Counted from the first letter of the stretch, positions 41,165 through 53,431 are shown. The stretch is 64,000 bases of DNA from Myrica gale (GCA_963930655.1 OZ005601.1:21266921-21330920); one strand, 5' to 3'. The notes: generated by a model not told the origin, from the sequence alone. Made by a program: numbers and translations.

Positions 41165-43834
41165 GTGTGTGCTGATGTTTGGGGCCCTACACCCTATGTT
41201 TCTAGACTTGGTTTTCGTTATTACGTGTCTTTCATTGATCATTACACTCGGTTTGTCTGGTTGTTTCCTCTTAAGCTTAAATCAGATGTGTTATGTGTTT
41301 TCCGATCCTTTCTTGCCTATGTTGAACGCTTTTTTAACACTAAATTAATCACCCTGCAAACTGATGGTGGTGGGGAATTTCGTCCTCTCACCTCTCTTTG
41401 CCAAACACTTGGTATATCCCATCGGCTTACTTGTCCTCATACACATCAGCAGAACGGCTTAATTGAGCGCAAACATCGTCATATAGTTGAAACTGGGCTT
41501 GCTCTTCTTGCCCATGCTTCCCTTCCTTTTTCTTATTAGGTTGACGCTTTTGAAACTGCTGCTTATTTAATCAATCTCTTACCTACCTCTTTCTCCATCA
41601 CAAATCACCTTATTTTTTTATCCCATCACAAAGACCCAGATTACACTTTTCTTAAAGTATTCGGTTGTGAGTGTTGGCCTAACCTGCGTCCCTATAATTC
41701 ACACAAAATGGACTTTCGGTCTAAGTCGTGTCTTTTTCTTGGTTACAGCTCATCCTACAAAGGGTACAAGTGTCTTGATCTTGCCACCAACCGCGTATAC
41801 TTTTCACGTGATGTCATTTTCGATGAGCTCTCCTTTCCTTATCCCCGGCTCTCTTCTGTTTCACCAGTGTGCCCCTCTTCATTTCCTTCGGTATCTTTGC
41901 TGCTCTTTCCTCATTCTATTTTGGGTACTGCTCCATCTCTGTGTACCTCTGATTTAAATTCGTTTGTTTCCTCTCCTTTTTCCACTCCTAGCTCTTCTTC
42001 GCTTTCGTCCGTTTCTTCTCATCCTCCTCTATCGTCTCCTACTCCTGTGCGTGTGTCATCTCCCCTGTTACCTCCTCGATCTCCTATTATTACTCATGCT
42101 CAAACTAATTCTTCTCGTCCACGCACTTTCACCGATGGTACTATTTTATATCCCTCACGCAACTGCTTCTCTACCTCTGTTACTGTTCCAGATGCGCCCT
42201 CTTCGTATACCTCCGCTTCTCGATTTCCCGAATGGCGAGATGCCATGTCTCAGGAATATGAAGCTCTTCTTCGGAACCATACCTGGTCCCTTGTACCTTC
42301 CACCTCTTATTCTAATGTTGTTGGTTGCAGGTGGGTCTTTCGCACTAAGCTTCGAGATGATGGCTCCCTTGAACGAAGGAAGGCTCGACTGGTTGCCAAA
42401 GGCTTCCATCAGCAGCCCGGTGTCGACTACAATGAGACTTTTAATCCAGTAGTGAAGCCTTCTACCATTCGGCTTGTCCTCTCCATTGCTATCGCCCATG
42501 GTTGGTTTCTCCGTCAGCTGGACATTCAGAATGCGTTCTTGCATGGTTTTCTCCTTGAAACAGTCTACATGCAGCAACCTCAAGGTTATATGGATCCTGC
42601 TTGTCCACACCATGTCTGCAAGCTTCACAAGGTCATTTATGGCATCAAACAGGCCCCCCGGGCCTGGTTTGCTCAGCTCAGTTCATGGCTCCTTGAGTAT
42701 GGTTTTCTTGCTTCTGCCGCTGATCCGTCTTTGTTCATTCTGACTCATGGTGATCTTCACATGTATGTGCTGGTGTATGTGGATGACATTGTCATCACCT
42801 CCTCCATTTCTTCAGTTGCGACTCCTCTTATTTTTGCCATGAGTGTGGCCTTTCCTGTCAAAGATTTGGGTCGTTTATCCTTTTTCCTTGGACTTGAAGT
42901 TGACTATGTTACGGGTGGTGTTCTTCTGTCTCAACGGAAATACACCCATGATTTTCTCCGACACTGCAATATGCTCTCTGCCAACACAGTGTCGTCTCCT
43001 ATGTCTGCCTCCGTCAAACTGTCCAAGTTTGATTCCCCTTCCTTTGATGATGTTACTCTGTTCAGGAGCGTTGTTGGTGGGTTTCAATACCTTTCCTTCA
43101 CTCGACCAGATATTTCTTTTGCCGTGAACCGTGTATGTCAGTTCATGCATCAGCCATGGCTTCCTCATTGGACTGCTGTTAAACGGATTTTACGTTATCT
43201 GAAGGCCACCATCAACCATGGTCTGTTCTTTGCTTCCCGCTCCAATTTTCTCCTTCAAGCTTACTCTGATGCAGACTGGGCTAGGTGCCCTGATGACAGA
43301 CGCTCTACTGGTGGCTTCTATATTTTTCTTGGTCGCTACCTCATCTCCTGGAGTTTGCCCAAGCAGCGCACGGTTGCTCGTTCCAGCACCGAGGCTGAGT
43401 ACAAATCTCTTGCCACTACTGCAGCTGAGCTTATCTGGTTGCAGACCCTTATTCGTGAGCTTGGTCTTTCTCTTTCTCAGCCCCCCACCTTGTGGTGTGA
43501 TAACCTGGGTGCCACTTCTCTCACAGCCAATCCCGTCTTCCACTCTCGCACAAAACACATTGATATTGATTTTCATTTTGTGCACGATCGTGTTGCTGCC
43601 CGCACTCTTCAGGTCTCTTTCTGCAGCAGCAAAGATCAGTTGGCTGATGTCTTCACTAAGCCCCTTGTTGCTGATAGATTTGTTGTCCTCCGTTCAAGTC
43701 TCACCGTGGTTGACTCCCCGCTGGACTCGCGGGGGCGTATTAGCATGAACAATATTTCAAGCACTGTTCAGCCCTCTACGCAACAACTTTCCACGTCACC
43801 ACAGCTTGTAGAACCTTCCACAGGTGTCACGTAA
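41165..43834 (+). pseudogene. Copia pol: integrase core, reverse transcriptase, RNase H
   Basis: A single frame with one TAG (41537). Integrase DDE: CADVWGP, LQTDGGGEF, NGLIERKHRHI. GKR/linker: FLGYSSSYKGYKCLDL. RT: VGCRWVFRTKLRDDGSLERR, LVAKGFHQQPGVDYNETFNP, DIQNAFLHG, catalytic YVDDI near 42775. RNase H: YSDADWARCPDDRRSTGG, SSTEAEYKSLATTAAE, LWCDNLGATSL, HIDIDFHFVHD. Compared with the 48.8-53.7 kb element it belongs to a different copia lineage by sequence. The last about 30 codons (after 43738) run into the 3' LTR. Apart from the two breaks it is well preserved. Confidence 0.9.
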
Positions 43835-44030
43835 ACAGATTCGGATAGGCAGAATATTTACATTATGCAGCCTCCCATAAAAGGATCTATTTGGAAATAT
43901 TCAAGTTTTTTTCTGCGGTTGCAAGGTAGTTATGTAAGTAACTTGTGATATGGTATGCCCGCTTTAGAGCTCCTTGGAAAAGTGGCATGGTAATTTGTAA
44001 ATCTTTTATACAATTGAATCACCTCATTTC

Positions 44031-45160
44031 AGTCATTATCCTTTACTATGGGTGTCGTTTATGCGCCTACATTTATTCTTGCTAAAGAAAAAGCAACCAT
44101 ACCATTAACATGGTGAAAGTGTCAGAGTACATGGACAAAGTTGTTCCGTGTACAAAGGAGTAGCCTTACAGTTGGTCCACAACAGTAATCGTATTCAATT
44201 TTTTATGTTCACTCACCAAACGCGCTAGCCTATGATATATTTTATGGAGGCATTTCGCTTGCCACGAGTGAGCAAGGTTGCTCAGGCGCAGGCTCTCTAT
44301 TTTTCAAAGGCCACGTGTGGGTCGATCTTTGGCCCTGGATTTTTTACAGAGGCAATTGCCTCGCCACACATGAGCCTAGGGCCCGACGAAGGCCTCTTAT
44401 TTTACAGAGGCATTTCGCGCGCTACATGTGTGCTTCGTGTGCCAAGGACGTTTGGATCTGATTTTTAAGATAGGCCCATTGCTCGCCTCAAGTGAGCACA
44501 ATGGCGCGAGTGAATGATTTTTTTTTTTCCTTTACCGTCACTCAAGAGTCTGTAATTTTTGAAGGTGTGTGTATTTTTTGTTACTCTTGTCTTAAGTCCT
44601 CTAAGGCAAAGCACAACTGATAAGTTGTGCGTGGAGTAGTTACTGGCTACATCATCGTCCCCCACTCAGGATTTTGTCTTTTAAATTTTGTTCATTCTAG
44701 AGCAATAGCAGCAAGCCTTGAATACTTTTTACGGATATTTATCCGTGAAGTGCTTAAATCCCTTTCTCTGAAGTACATAAGTATGCACTCAACCATTCAT
44801 ACACGCTATTTTTAAAAATCTAGACTACCCTAGTCAATCACATGACCCCATTCTCTCTTAGCTTCTCTCTTTATTATAGCTACATGCGAGATTCGCCTCA
44901 ATGACACTTGCCAAGTGCCAACAAACTCCAACCACACAAGGTTGACAAAATCACGTGAAGCGGGTAAAAGGGATTCTATTCCGGACAATGAACATCTGGA
45001 AAATTTTTTTCACGCGTAAACCACCTCGCACAGGCCAAACCGGGGCCTGTCAGACAAGGTCTTGGCCTCTACCATAAGAATGAGCTATGAATCCGGTGTT
45101 GTCGCATTGTGAGTGGTGGGAAAACTCCCCACTTTTTTCATCTCATCCTCCTTCACTGAA
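44031..45160. other. No gene; GC-richer repeat words
   Basis: 44240-44510 shares GAGGC(A/C)TTTCGC and GCCAC(A/G)(C/A)(G/A)TGAG words with 39050-39160 and is probably the far side of the element split by copia. The rest is featureless. Confidence 0.5.
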
Positions 45161-45172
45161 ATTATCAAAATA

Positions 45173-45371
45173 ACCCTAAAGGGTTTGGTGTGGTGGTAAG
45201 GCTTCGGCTTGGGTTCTAACATGTCCAAAGTTCGAGCCCCAACACCCCCATTATCGCCCTTGACTTACCCGCTCCCTGGGTTGTGGGGTCGGTCTAGGGG
45301 GCCGGGGTTTGTACTTCAGGGTTGGGCCAAAAGGGTCCGGCTTTGGAGAATTTCCTCGTCATAAAAAAAAA
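45173..45371 (+). mobile_element. tRNA-derived SINE, 9-bp target duplication
   Basis: The 5' part TTTGGTGTGGTGGTAAGGC (A box) and AGTTCGAGCCCC (B box, 45229-45240) form an internal pol III promoter spaced as in plant tRNA SINEs. The body has GGGTCGGTCTAGGGGGCC, and the 3' end GAGAATTTCCTCGTCAT plus an A tract. ATCAAAATA flanks both sides (45164-45172, 45372-45380), an exact match. Confidence 0.9.
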
Positions 45372-45380
45372 ATCAAAATA

Positions 45381-45684
45381 TAATAATTGTTCTCAAAAAT
45401 TAATACAAACTTAATAATAATTAAAAAATATCAAAAGGATTACAAAACCACTTAGAGATTCGTTGAAATCTATTAATGCAATGGTGGCAAGAATAACTAA
45501 ACCTACTATAAATAACAACAAATACTGAAAGAAGAAAATTTGATTAAAATAGTTACTAAATATATAATTCGCTACAAACGTTTAAAAAATTAAAAAATAA
45601 TTTTGCAAATTTAGTAAGATAAAAAAATATGGAATTAATTTAAATAAGCTGAAAATACACACAATTTTTTTTTCTTTTAAAAAA
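45381..45684. other. AT-rich spacer
   Basis: Nothing recognised. Confidence 0.6.
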
Positions 45685-45904
45685 GGGGTAAACTCATAGT
45701 TAGCCCTATATCTTTGGAGCAAAATCAAGTTACTACCCTTATTTTCCAAACCAACAATTTGAGACTCCTATGTTTCAAAATCACTTAATCCTCGCCCCCC
45801 GTTTAAATTCACAGTCAAATGAGACGGTTTTTCGTGAAATGACCAGAATGCCCTTAATAAGTGATGATGATCAGACTGCCCTTGCCAGTTTATGCCTCGT
45901 CCCT

Positions 45905-46260
45905 CCCCCTACTCTCGCTCCACCCGAACGCCACGTGTCCACTTTATCCCAACTTTTGTGAACCCGATCCTTCCGAGCTTACTTCCTTCAACTGCGCTCA
46001 AGCAAGACGGGTACTCCTGGTTTTTGCACCATGCACGCAGGTATACGGAGACGAAGGGTATTTTTATAAATACATTCGTGGAGCTTGAGCCTCATGCGCT
46101 AAACTCGCTTTCCACGAGCCAGATGCCACCGGTTTATCCCATCGGACCTGTTCTTGACCTTGTCGAGCCTGCAGAATGGCATCCAGACCAAGCCCACAAT
46201 GAAAGTATCGTGAGATGGCTCGTGGAGCTTGACCCCAAAGCACTGGACACAGTCAACCCC
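45905..46260 (+). pseudogene. UDP-glycosyltransferase fragment (UGT71-like, middle region)
   Basis: Plus-strand frame contains YSWFLHHARRYTETKGIFIN, TFVELEPHALNSL, PPVYPIGPVLDL and ESIVRWLVELDP. This is the segment of plant family-1 glycosyltransferases just before the C-terminal UDP-sugar (PSPG) domain; the wording is closest, from memory, to the UGT71 group. Neither the catalytic His nor the PSPG box is present. It is a captured fragment and cannot be catalytic. Beyond about 46260 the frame loses similarity. Confidence 0.75.
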
Positions 46261-46349
46261 AACCTCCCTGCCCCACCGTCAACACCTGAACACCCTCTTC
46301 ATAAATGCAGAGAGTCATCAAAGATCATATCTATCGGCTGCAGCACCGG

Positions 46350-46932
46350 CTCATCACCCGATCACACTAGGAAGAAAGAATATCATGAAAGGAAAAACGA
46401 GCAGATCGGTACAAGTATTTGGGTCGGTGGATGATTTTACAGCGAAGGCGAGGCAGACAGGGACAACAAAACCCTGATGTCTTCCTCCATAAAGAACGAG
46501 ATACAAACCGCAAAGAAGGCTCGTAGTCGTGGTCGTGCTCTTAGAAGCGAATCGATGCATGAAGCGAGAGCTTTCATGATAGTAGTGATACCGTGTACGG
46601 TGCATGGGCAGGTGACCGAGAGCTCCGCAGTGGTGAAGACGACGTAGGTCCCGTACCATGACTTCAGTGGTGATTTGGAGCAAGAACCACTTGTATTCGA
46701 CAATCTTCCTGTTCCGCATAAATACGTCGAGGTCTGGAGGGAGTGTAGATGAGTGGAGTAGATGGTTTTGGGCGGCGGAAGCTTCATTGGTGATTTGGAG
46801 GAAGCTGACATGAATGTCGTGACGAACCACAAGTCGCTTGGCAAACTCGAGGAGGGGAATAACGTGTCCCATCCCCGTACTTGGGAGGAGTGCAACGTGG
46901 GGCTTCGACGTTTCAAATTCAACTACCACCAT
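46350..46932 (-). pseudogene. UDP-glycosyltransferase N-terminal fragment
   Basis: Starting at ATG 46932: MVVVEFETSKPHVALLPSTG, MGHVIPLLEFAKRLV, then FLQITNEASAAQNHLL. This is the acceptor-binding N-lobe with the MGH motif that includes the catalytic His of plant family-1 UGTs, UGT72-like by memory. After PPDLDV the sequence jumps to RNRKIVEYKWFLLQIT, which normally lies about 130 residues later. This shows an internal deletion or rearrangement, and further pieces follow in a second frame (46922-46437). It faces the UGT71-like fragment. Confidence 0.75.
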
Positions 46933-47640
46933 GGCTGTTAGTTTGTGACTTGTGGCTAGAGAGTCCTCCTCGCCTGGTCACTCTCTAAGTATTTATGCAG
47001 TGTGAGAGTTGGGCATGCAAGAGGTAGAACAAAGAATGAAGGTTTCCCGTCTCAATACAGCACTAAATGGCTTAGGCAGTACTCGGAAATAATATGCAGT
47101 ACAGTACTGCAGTGAACCATTAAGAGAAACAGGTCGACTATAAAGAATAAAACTCTGCCTGAAACCCTTATTCGCTGGGTAGTTTTCCAACCATCTCTAG
47201 AAACCATGAAAATCGAAGAAGAGGTTAGTGCCTTGGATGAGTGCTAACCTTATGATCTCTTCGCTGGGTAATTTTCTTCGATCTCTTCGAACTCTTGTAA
47301 CATGAAACCCTTATGAGCAGCTCTCTCTAGAAACCATGAAAATCGAGTTGGCAATCTTCATCAAGGTCTGGTTCTTTCCATGAGTCACATGAAGGATGAA
47401 AGAGATCGAAGAAGAGGTTACTGCCTTTGATGAGTGTCGAGGGTAGATTCGTCAATTTGGGTGGAGTAGACGAACGTGAGACACACGTGCACAAAAAATT
47501 GTCTCATTTGACGGTGAATTTAAACGGAGGGCGAGGATTGAGTGATTTTGAAACATAGGGGTCTCAAATTATTGGTTTGAAAAATAAGGGTTGTAACTTG
47601 ATTTTGTCCCAAAGATACGGGGCTAACTATGAATTTACCC

Positions 47641-48615
47641 AAAAAAAAAAAGAGATATTAAGAAAAAAATATCAAAATTTAAAACTAAATTGTGGCCACA
47701 ATTAAAAGTTCACCAAATAAAGCTAACTAAAAATCAATAAACAAATATAAGTTAAAGTGTGGGGCATATAAAGAGATTAGAAGCGCATAAATAAATATAA
47801 AATATAAATATATTTATCATAACATGAAAAATTGAAAAAGAAACCGCAAACTGTGTATCAACCATACCTCAAAATGTTGCACAAGAGACCATGATATGTA
47901 TATTACAATTAGATTATAATTTTTTTTCCTTAGCAAACAAATCAAAGTACAACCTGCCACTAAGGTGGCTAAAAAAAACAGCCTAAAAAGAAATTAACAA
48001 GGGGTAAACTAACTACAGGAACAATTCCCTTTCTACACTCTACAGAAGCCCAGGAACAGGACCCCTCAGCTTCATCATTCCGCCACACACAAGCATGTTC
48101 CCTATACCGTTTCTTAACCATAGAAATCAGGACATGGACAAGTATATTACAATTAGATTAATTGCAATAACAATTAGATAAATTAAAAAAGTTTCCCAAT
48201 CACCAAAGCGTAGGATTTTTTCTGAAATTCAACTTTCATTTACATTGAGAACAAGTCTACGCAAACATGAAATTGCTAATAATTATAAGTAAATAACAAA
48301 CCAACAAAAAAACCAATACACTCGGTTATATTCCTAACAGATCTCTAAATTCCTCAAAATGAGATCCCATGTGTCAAAGCAGTAAACTATCCAAAATCCT
48401 GAAAATATGAAACCCTGTACTGAGCCAAATGAACAATGACCTTTTTTGCAACATCAATCAGGACTGTAGAGAGCCAAATGCACTCTTTTTTGTCCAACGC
48501 CAGTCCACATAAGTCAACAGTCTGAAATATCATAAATACAGAGTTACAGAAACAAACAAAAAAAAACCTTGTTCTGAGAAACATGAGCAGAAGATCCACA
48601 CACAAAAGTAATACA
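47641..48615. other. No recognised gene
   Basis: AT-rich. A short GC-richer island at 48000-48130 has no family signature. Confidence 0.5.
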
Positions 48616-48798
48616 TTAATGATCCCAAAAAACATCAAGCAGCATCACGGGAGGAAGCACCTCTCCCCTCTCAGAGTCACTAGCACTGGAAGTGACATCA
48701 GTGTCACTGGATGAAGGAGACCGTCGTCTGGGAGCAGACGTCTTGAGAGGAGCTGTAGAAGAAGCATCTGTCACAAGGGGAGCTGTAGCTGTATTAAT

Positions 48799-49045
48799 TG
48801 TTGGCGTGAGTTGTCAAATTTGAATAGAGAGATTCTAGGAATAAAACAAATGAGAGTGATTCTAGGAATAGAATAAATCAGATTTGTTTTATTCCTTGAA
48901 TAAATCAGATTTGATGTTTAGAAATTCTAGCCATAACGGTAAAGAAATCTTCTGACATCAAACTGGATTATAGCCGTGAGAAATTCCCATATATTTGTAC
49001 AATGTCTCGGTAAAGCAAATATGAAAGATATACGAATTGTTGACA
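48799..49045 (+). repeat. 5' LTR of copia element
   Basis: TGTTGGCGTGAGTTGTC...ATACGAATTGTTGACA. Contains ACAAATGAGAG and CAGATTTGTTT where the 3' LTR has ACAAATTAGAG and CAGATGTGTTT. Confidence 0.97.
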
Positions 49046-49057
49046 TGGTATCAGAGG
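49046..49057 (+). other. Primer-binding site (initiator tRNA-Met)
   Basis: TGGTATCAGAGG: eleven bases complementary to the 3' end of plant tRNA-iMet, adjacent to the LTR. Confidence 0.9.
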
Positions 49058-49119
49058 GAGACGATACCTGGTTCTCGTCGTTTCCTCACTCATAGCCTCC
49101 GTTACTTCCTTTCCACTCC

Positions 49120-50560
49120 TATGGACGATGCTGACCCTCCATCATCACCCCCTGGTGCCTCTCCCATCTACCTCAATACCCTTCTCTCTGACCTTTTCAC
49201 CACCAAGATGGCCGACGCTTTGTCCAAAGCTTAGGCCCCACTCCACGTTTCTGAACCTACGGTTGTCCCGATTGGCATCAAGTTGGATGCTTCCAACTAT
49301 GCATTATGGTCCCAAGTTGTCGAGATGTACATCTCCGGCAAAGACAAGTTGGGGTACATTAATGGCGAGTTTCCTCAGCCATCTCCTACTGACCCGTCCT
49401 TCCGTAAATGGCGCACTGATAATGCCGTCATAAAAGGGTGGCTGATTAACTCCATGGATCCTGTGTTAATTGGAAATTTCATTCGATTTCCCACTGCAAA
49501 AATGGTTTGGGATTCTATTGATACGACTTACTTCGACGGCGGCGACACCTCTCAAGTCTATGATCTCCGTCGTCGTGTCTCTCGTTTACGACAAGCAGGG
49601 GGCTCCTTGGAAAAATACACCGCCTTGCAGGGCCTCTGGCGCGAAATAGATTTTCGACGTCCTAATCCAATGGAGTGCTCTGTTGATATTCAACGCTACA
49701 ATAACCTCCTCCAAGAAGATCGGGTTTACGTCTTCTTGGATGGTCTTGACGATAAGCTGGACCATATTCGCAGCGATGTGTTGCAGACTCACCCATTTCC
49801 TACCGTGGAGCAAGCATATGCCCATGTCCGTCGAGAGGCCCTTCGCCAGGCAGTAATGAACGTTGGTGATCATGAATCGCCTCCAGGGGCTGTCCTTGCT
49901 TCACGAAGTCTCAAGCTTGGCCAATCTAGTCTCTCCGGCACATCCTCCCAGCCTTCTGGGAAAAATCTCTCCAAGACCCGTTCCTCTTCCGACGGCCTCA
50001 AATGCTCACATTGTGGTAATATGAAGCATACTCGTGACACCTGTTTTTAATTGCATGGGTATCCAGATTGGTGGCATGAAATGCAAGCCCGCAAGAAACG
50101 TGATTCGGCCCGTCCCACTGACGGCACGGGTAAGGCTGCTATGATGGCAACCGAATCTCTGACTCTCATATCCTCTCCTGCCTCGTCTCCTGTGGGCCCA
50201 GGTAACCTTTGTCATGCTTTGCTTAGTCAGCCTCACAATGTGGACCGTGCTGCTTGGCTCCTCGACTCTGGGGCCACAGATCACATGACTTTTGATCCTG
50301 GAGACTTCTCACACACATCCACTCCACGACGCACCAGCATCGCCAATGCTAATGGTGTGATCTCACCTGTCACAGGGGCTGGATCTGTGACCCTTTCCCC
50401 TTCTCTTCGCTTATCTAATACTCTCCTTGTCCCATCTTTATCCCACAAGTTGCTATCTGTTAGTCAAGTTACTACAGACCTTAATTGTGTGGTTTTAATG
50501 TACTCTGATTGTTGTTTTCTTCAGGATATTCTCACCAAGGAGATAATTGGGTGTGGTACT
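49120..50560 (+). pseudogene. Copia gag and protease
   Basis: Frame from MDDADPPSSPPGASP (49120). A TAG at 49232-49234 follows SKA. It reopens to KLDASNYALWSQVVEMYISG, DKLGYINGEF, QVYDLRRRVSRLRQ and the zinc knuckle CSHCGNMKHTRDTC, where the next codons are Phe and TAA (50048-50050) just before LHGYPDWW. The protease WLLDSGATDHM (about 50255) is intact. Near 50560 a run of six G's causes a frameshift, after which the integrase region continues in another frame. The gag N-terminal motif is the Retrotran_gag/UBN2 copia type. Confidence 0.9.
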
Positions 50561-51480
50561 AAGAGGGGGGATTGTACTTCATGGATGATGTCAATTTGGA
50601 TCGTGCGCATCAAGCCACTTCTTCACATGGCTCCAAGCTTCGACAGATATGGTTATGGCATCGTCGGTTGGGACATCCGTCATTTGGGTACTTACGGCTT
50701 TTGTTGCCTGATTTATTCTCCAATGTGGAGCTTTCTGCACTTTCTTGTGATACTTGTATTTTGGCCAAGAGTCATCGTGCGACTTATCCATTACGCATGA
50801 CTAAGTGTGATACTCCTTTTGCTTTAATTCATTCTAATGTGTGGGGGCCTTCCCCTGTATCTACTGTCTCTGGTGTACGTTGGTTTGTGACATTTGTTGA
50901 TGACTGCACCCGGATGACTTAGCTTTACTTGCTGAAACAAAAGGATGAAATGTTTCGTGTTTTTCAATCATTTCACTGTATGGTTCAAACCCAATTTTCC
51001 TCTCCTATTCGGATTCTTCGCTCCGACAACGGTGGCGAATATGTTAATCACCACTTCTCTTCCTATTTCCAACAACACGGCCTGATCCACGAGACCTCAT
51101 GTCCCCACACCCCTCAGCAAAATGAGGTTGCTGAACGGAAAAATCGGCATATCCTTGAGACTGCTCGGTCTCTTCTCCATGGTGCCCATGTCCCTACCCA
51201 ACATTGGTCTGATGCTGTTTCTACTGTCGTGCACTTAATCAACCGCCTCCCCTCCAAGATATTAAATTTCACAACCCCACTACAGTCCCTTTCCACCTCA
51301 GTTTCTCTCCCTACCGGTTGATGTCTCTTCCTCGGCTATGCTACACAACAAAAGGGATACCGTTGTTATGATCCTGCTACCCAGCGTACATATGTCACTT
51401 TTCTCGAGTCTGAACCCTTCCATCCTTCCCCGACATCCCCTTCTCCTTTTCAGGGGGAGACTAGAGATGAAGAGTTGAAT
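50561..51480 (+). pseudogene. Copia integrase
   Basis: HHCC module: WLWHRRLGHPSFGYL with CDTCILAKSH. Core: the first acidic position reads HSNVWGP, with Asn in place of the usual Asp; then SDNGGEY and NEVAERKNRHI. A TAG at 50920-50922 interrupts, and TGA at 51319-51321 follows an apparent deletion between TTPLQSLSTS and CLFLGYATQQKGYRC. The changes (Trp to TAG, Asp to Asn) are G-to-A type. Integration from this protein is not possible. Confidence 0.9.
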
Positions 51481-53424
51481 TGGCTGAGCTTTGATTGGCT
51501 TGAAGATCACAATGCCACACGGGATATATCTTCAGAGACGGACATAGCCTCTGAATCTAGAGGACCGTCAACAACTGCGCCCACACTACTAAAAGAAGCA
51601 CCTGAATCCCCCCATCTCTCAGTACTTGCAGACCTATCTCTTGAGAATATTCCTGAGGTACGTAATCTCACTATGCCCTCCAGTCTAAATAATGTAGATA
51701 CTTTTGCTGGGTATACCTTACCTTTCAGGCATAACCGTGGTAAGCAACCAAACCGGTACTCTCCAGACATTGAAGAAAGGAGGTCAACATATCCAATTGC
51801 CAACTATGTCTCCACTGAAAAGCTACCTGAACCTCTCAAGACATTTGCACATAACCTATCTGCATGTCATATTCCTACTACTATTCAGGAAGCACTAGAG
51901 GATCCAAAATGGACTCATCCAAAATGGACTCAAGCAATAGAAGAGGAAATGGAGGCATTACTAAAGAATCAAACATGGACCTTCGTTCCATTACCCAAAG
52001 GAAAGAAAACAGTAGGGTGCAAATGGGTATTCTCTGTCAAACACAAGGCAGATGGATCTATAGAACGATACAAGGCGAGGCTAGTCGCAAAGGGATACAC
52101 TCAGACTTATGGCGTAGATTATCAAGAAACATTTTCACCCGTAGCCAAGTTGAATACCATCAGGGTCCTATTATCTCTTGCGGCTAACTTGGACTGGCCA
52201 TTGCATCAGTTCGATGTAAAGAACGCATTTCTCCATGGTGACCTTGAAGAGGAAGTTTTCATGGATACTCCTCCGGGCTACACAACATCATCACAAACTG
52301 AAGTTGTGTGCAGATTGCAGCGAACACTATATGGACTAAAACAATCACCTCGAGCATGGTTTAGGCGGTTCAGCTTAGCAATGAAGAAGTACGGTTTCCA
52401 CCAAAGTCATTTAGATCATACATTATTTCTGAAGCATCAACAGGGCAAGGTAACTGCTCTAATCATATATGTTGATGATATGATTATCACAGGCGATGAT
52501 ACGGAGGAAATCACTAAACTTCAGAAACAATTGGCAGCGGAATTCGAGATGAAAAATCTAGGAGGACTTAAATATTTTTTGGGAATAGAAGTTGCTAGAT
52601 CTAAGCGAGGTATATTTCTTTCCCAGAGAAAATATATATTAGATTTACTATGTGACGTCGGAATGTTGGATTGTAAGCCAGCAGACACTCCAATCATTCA
52701 GAACCACAAGCTCGGAGAATATCCAAACCAAATGTCAACCGACAAAGAAAGGTACCAGAGATTAGTTGGTAAACTTATTTACCTCTCACATACCCGTCCA
52801 GATATTGCTTACGCAGTAAGTGTAGTAAGTCAATTCATGCAAAAACCGAGCAAGGATCATATGGATGCAGTGATCCGAATTCTATGATATTTGAAGTCCT
52901 CTCCAGAAAAAGGGCTTATGTTCTCGAAAAATAATCATCTTAGAATCGATGGTTATACAGACGCAGATTGGGCGGGGAATACCACTGACCGAAGATCCAC
53001 CTCAGGCTATTTTATGTTTGTCGGGGGGAATCTTGTCTCATGGAGAAGTAAGAAGCAAAAGGTAGTAGCGTTATCAAGTGCCGAAACAGAGTTTCGTGGA
53101 ATGGCTAAGGGACTTTGCGAACTTCTATGGCTAAAGAGACTTCTAACAGAATTGGGATTTGCTCCCACCTCTGAGATGGACTTTTTTTGTGACAATAAGG
53201 CAGCTCTCGCCATTGCTCACAATCCTATTCAACATGATCGAACCAAACATGTGGAGGTCGATAGACACTTTATCAAAGAAAATCTTGATGCTAAAATAAT
53301 TCGGTTTCCATTCGTAAAGTTCGAAGACCAACTGGCGGATATTCTTACAAAGGCGGTATCAAGCAAAGATTTCTACAACTCACTATACAAGTTACGCATT
53401 GAAGTGTTGGATGCATCCACTTGA
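51475..53424 (+). pseudogene. Copia reverse transcriptase and RNase H
   Basis: A 470-codon open stretch to TGA 52885-52887, then the same frame to 53424. RT: VGCKWVFSVKHKADGSIERY, LVAKGYTQTYGVDYQETFSP, VKNAFLHGDLEEEVFM, catalytic YVDDMIITGDD near 52470. Connection: SQRKYILDLL. RNase H: DADWAGNTTDRRSTSGYF, LSSAETEFRGMAKG, FFCDNKAALAIAHN, HVEVDRHFIKE. The single TGA replaces a codon in VIRIL-x-YLK where copia elements have Arg (CGA to TGA type). The ORF ends 7 bases before the polypurine tract. Confidence 0.93.
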
Positions 53425-53431
53425 GGGGGAG
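53421..53431 (+). other. Polypurine tract
   Basis: TTGAGGGGGAG directly before the 3' LTR. Confidence 0.9.

Larger units (their letters stand above)
39885..44030 (+). mobile_element. Ty1/copia retrotransposon, 5' truncated
   Basis: Starts inside gag without a 5' LTR or primer site, runs through gag, protease, integrase, RT and RNase H, and has a polypurine stretch CGCGGGGGCG (43727-43737) followed by a probable 3' LTR (43738 to about 44030) beginning TATTAGCATG. Damage: one frameshift near 41163 and one TAG at 41537-41539. Confidence 0.85.
45685..47640. mobile_element. Pack-MULE-type element with two glycosyltransferase fragments
   Basis: Terminal inverted repeats of about 148 bases: 45685-45832 (GGGGTAAACTCATAGTTAGC, CAAAATCAAGTTAC, CAATTTGAGAC) and 47494-47640 inverted, at about 90% identity. 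Insertion lies in an A/T tract (TTTAAAAAA before, A-run after), so the 9-bp duplication is unreadable. No transposase. The interior (45890-46935) consists of UDP-glycosyltransferase pieces in opposing orientation; 46940-47490 has two near copies of a CATGAAAATCGA(A/G) / GAAGAGGTTA(G/C)TGCCTT segment. Confidence 0.85.

Noticed and set aside
42155..43748. Long antisense and alternate frames (up to 176 codons)
   Set aside because: Shadows of copia pol.
45186..45240. tRNA gene
   Set aside because: A and B boxes are present but no cloverleaf; the body and A tail show a SINE.
45685..47640. Functional glycosyltransferase gene
   Set aside because: Two incomplete fragments in opposite orientation, no UDP-sugar (PSPG) box.
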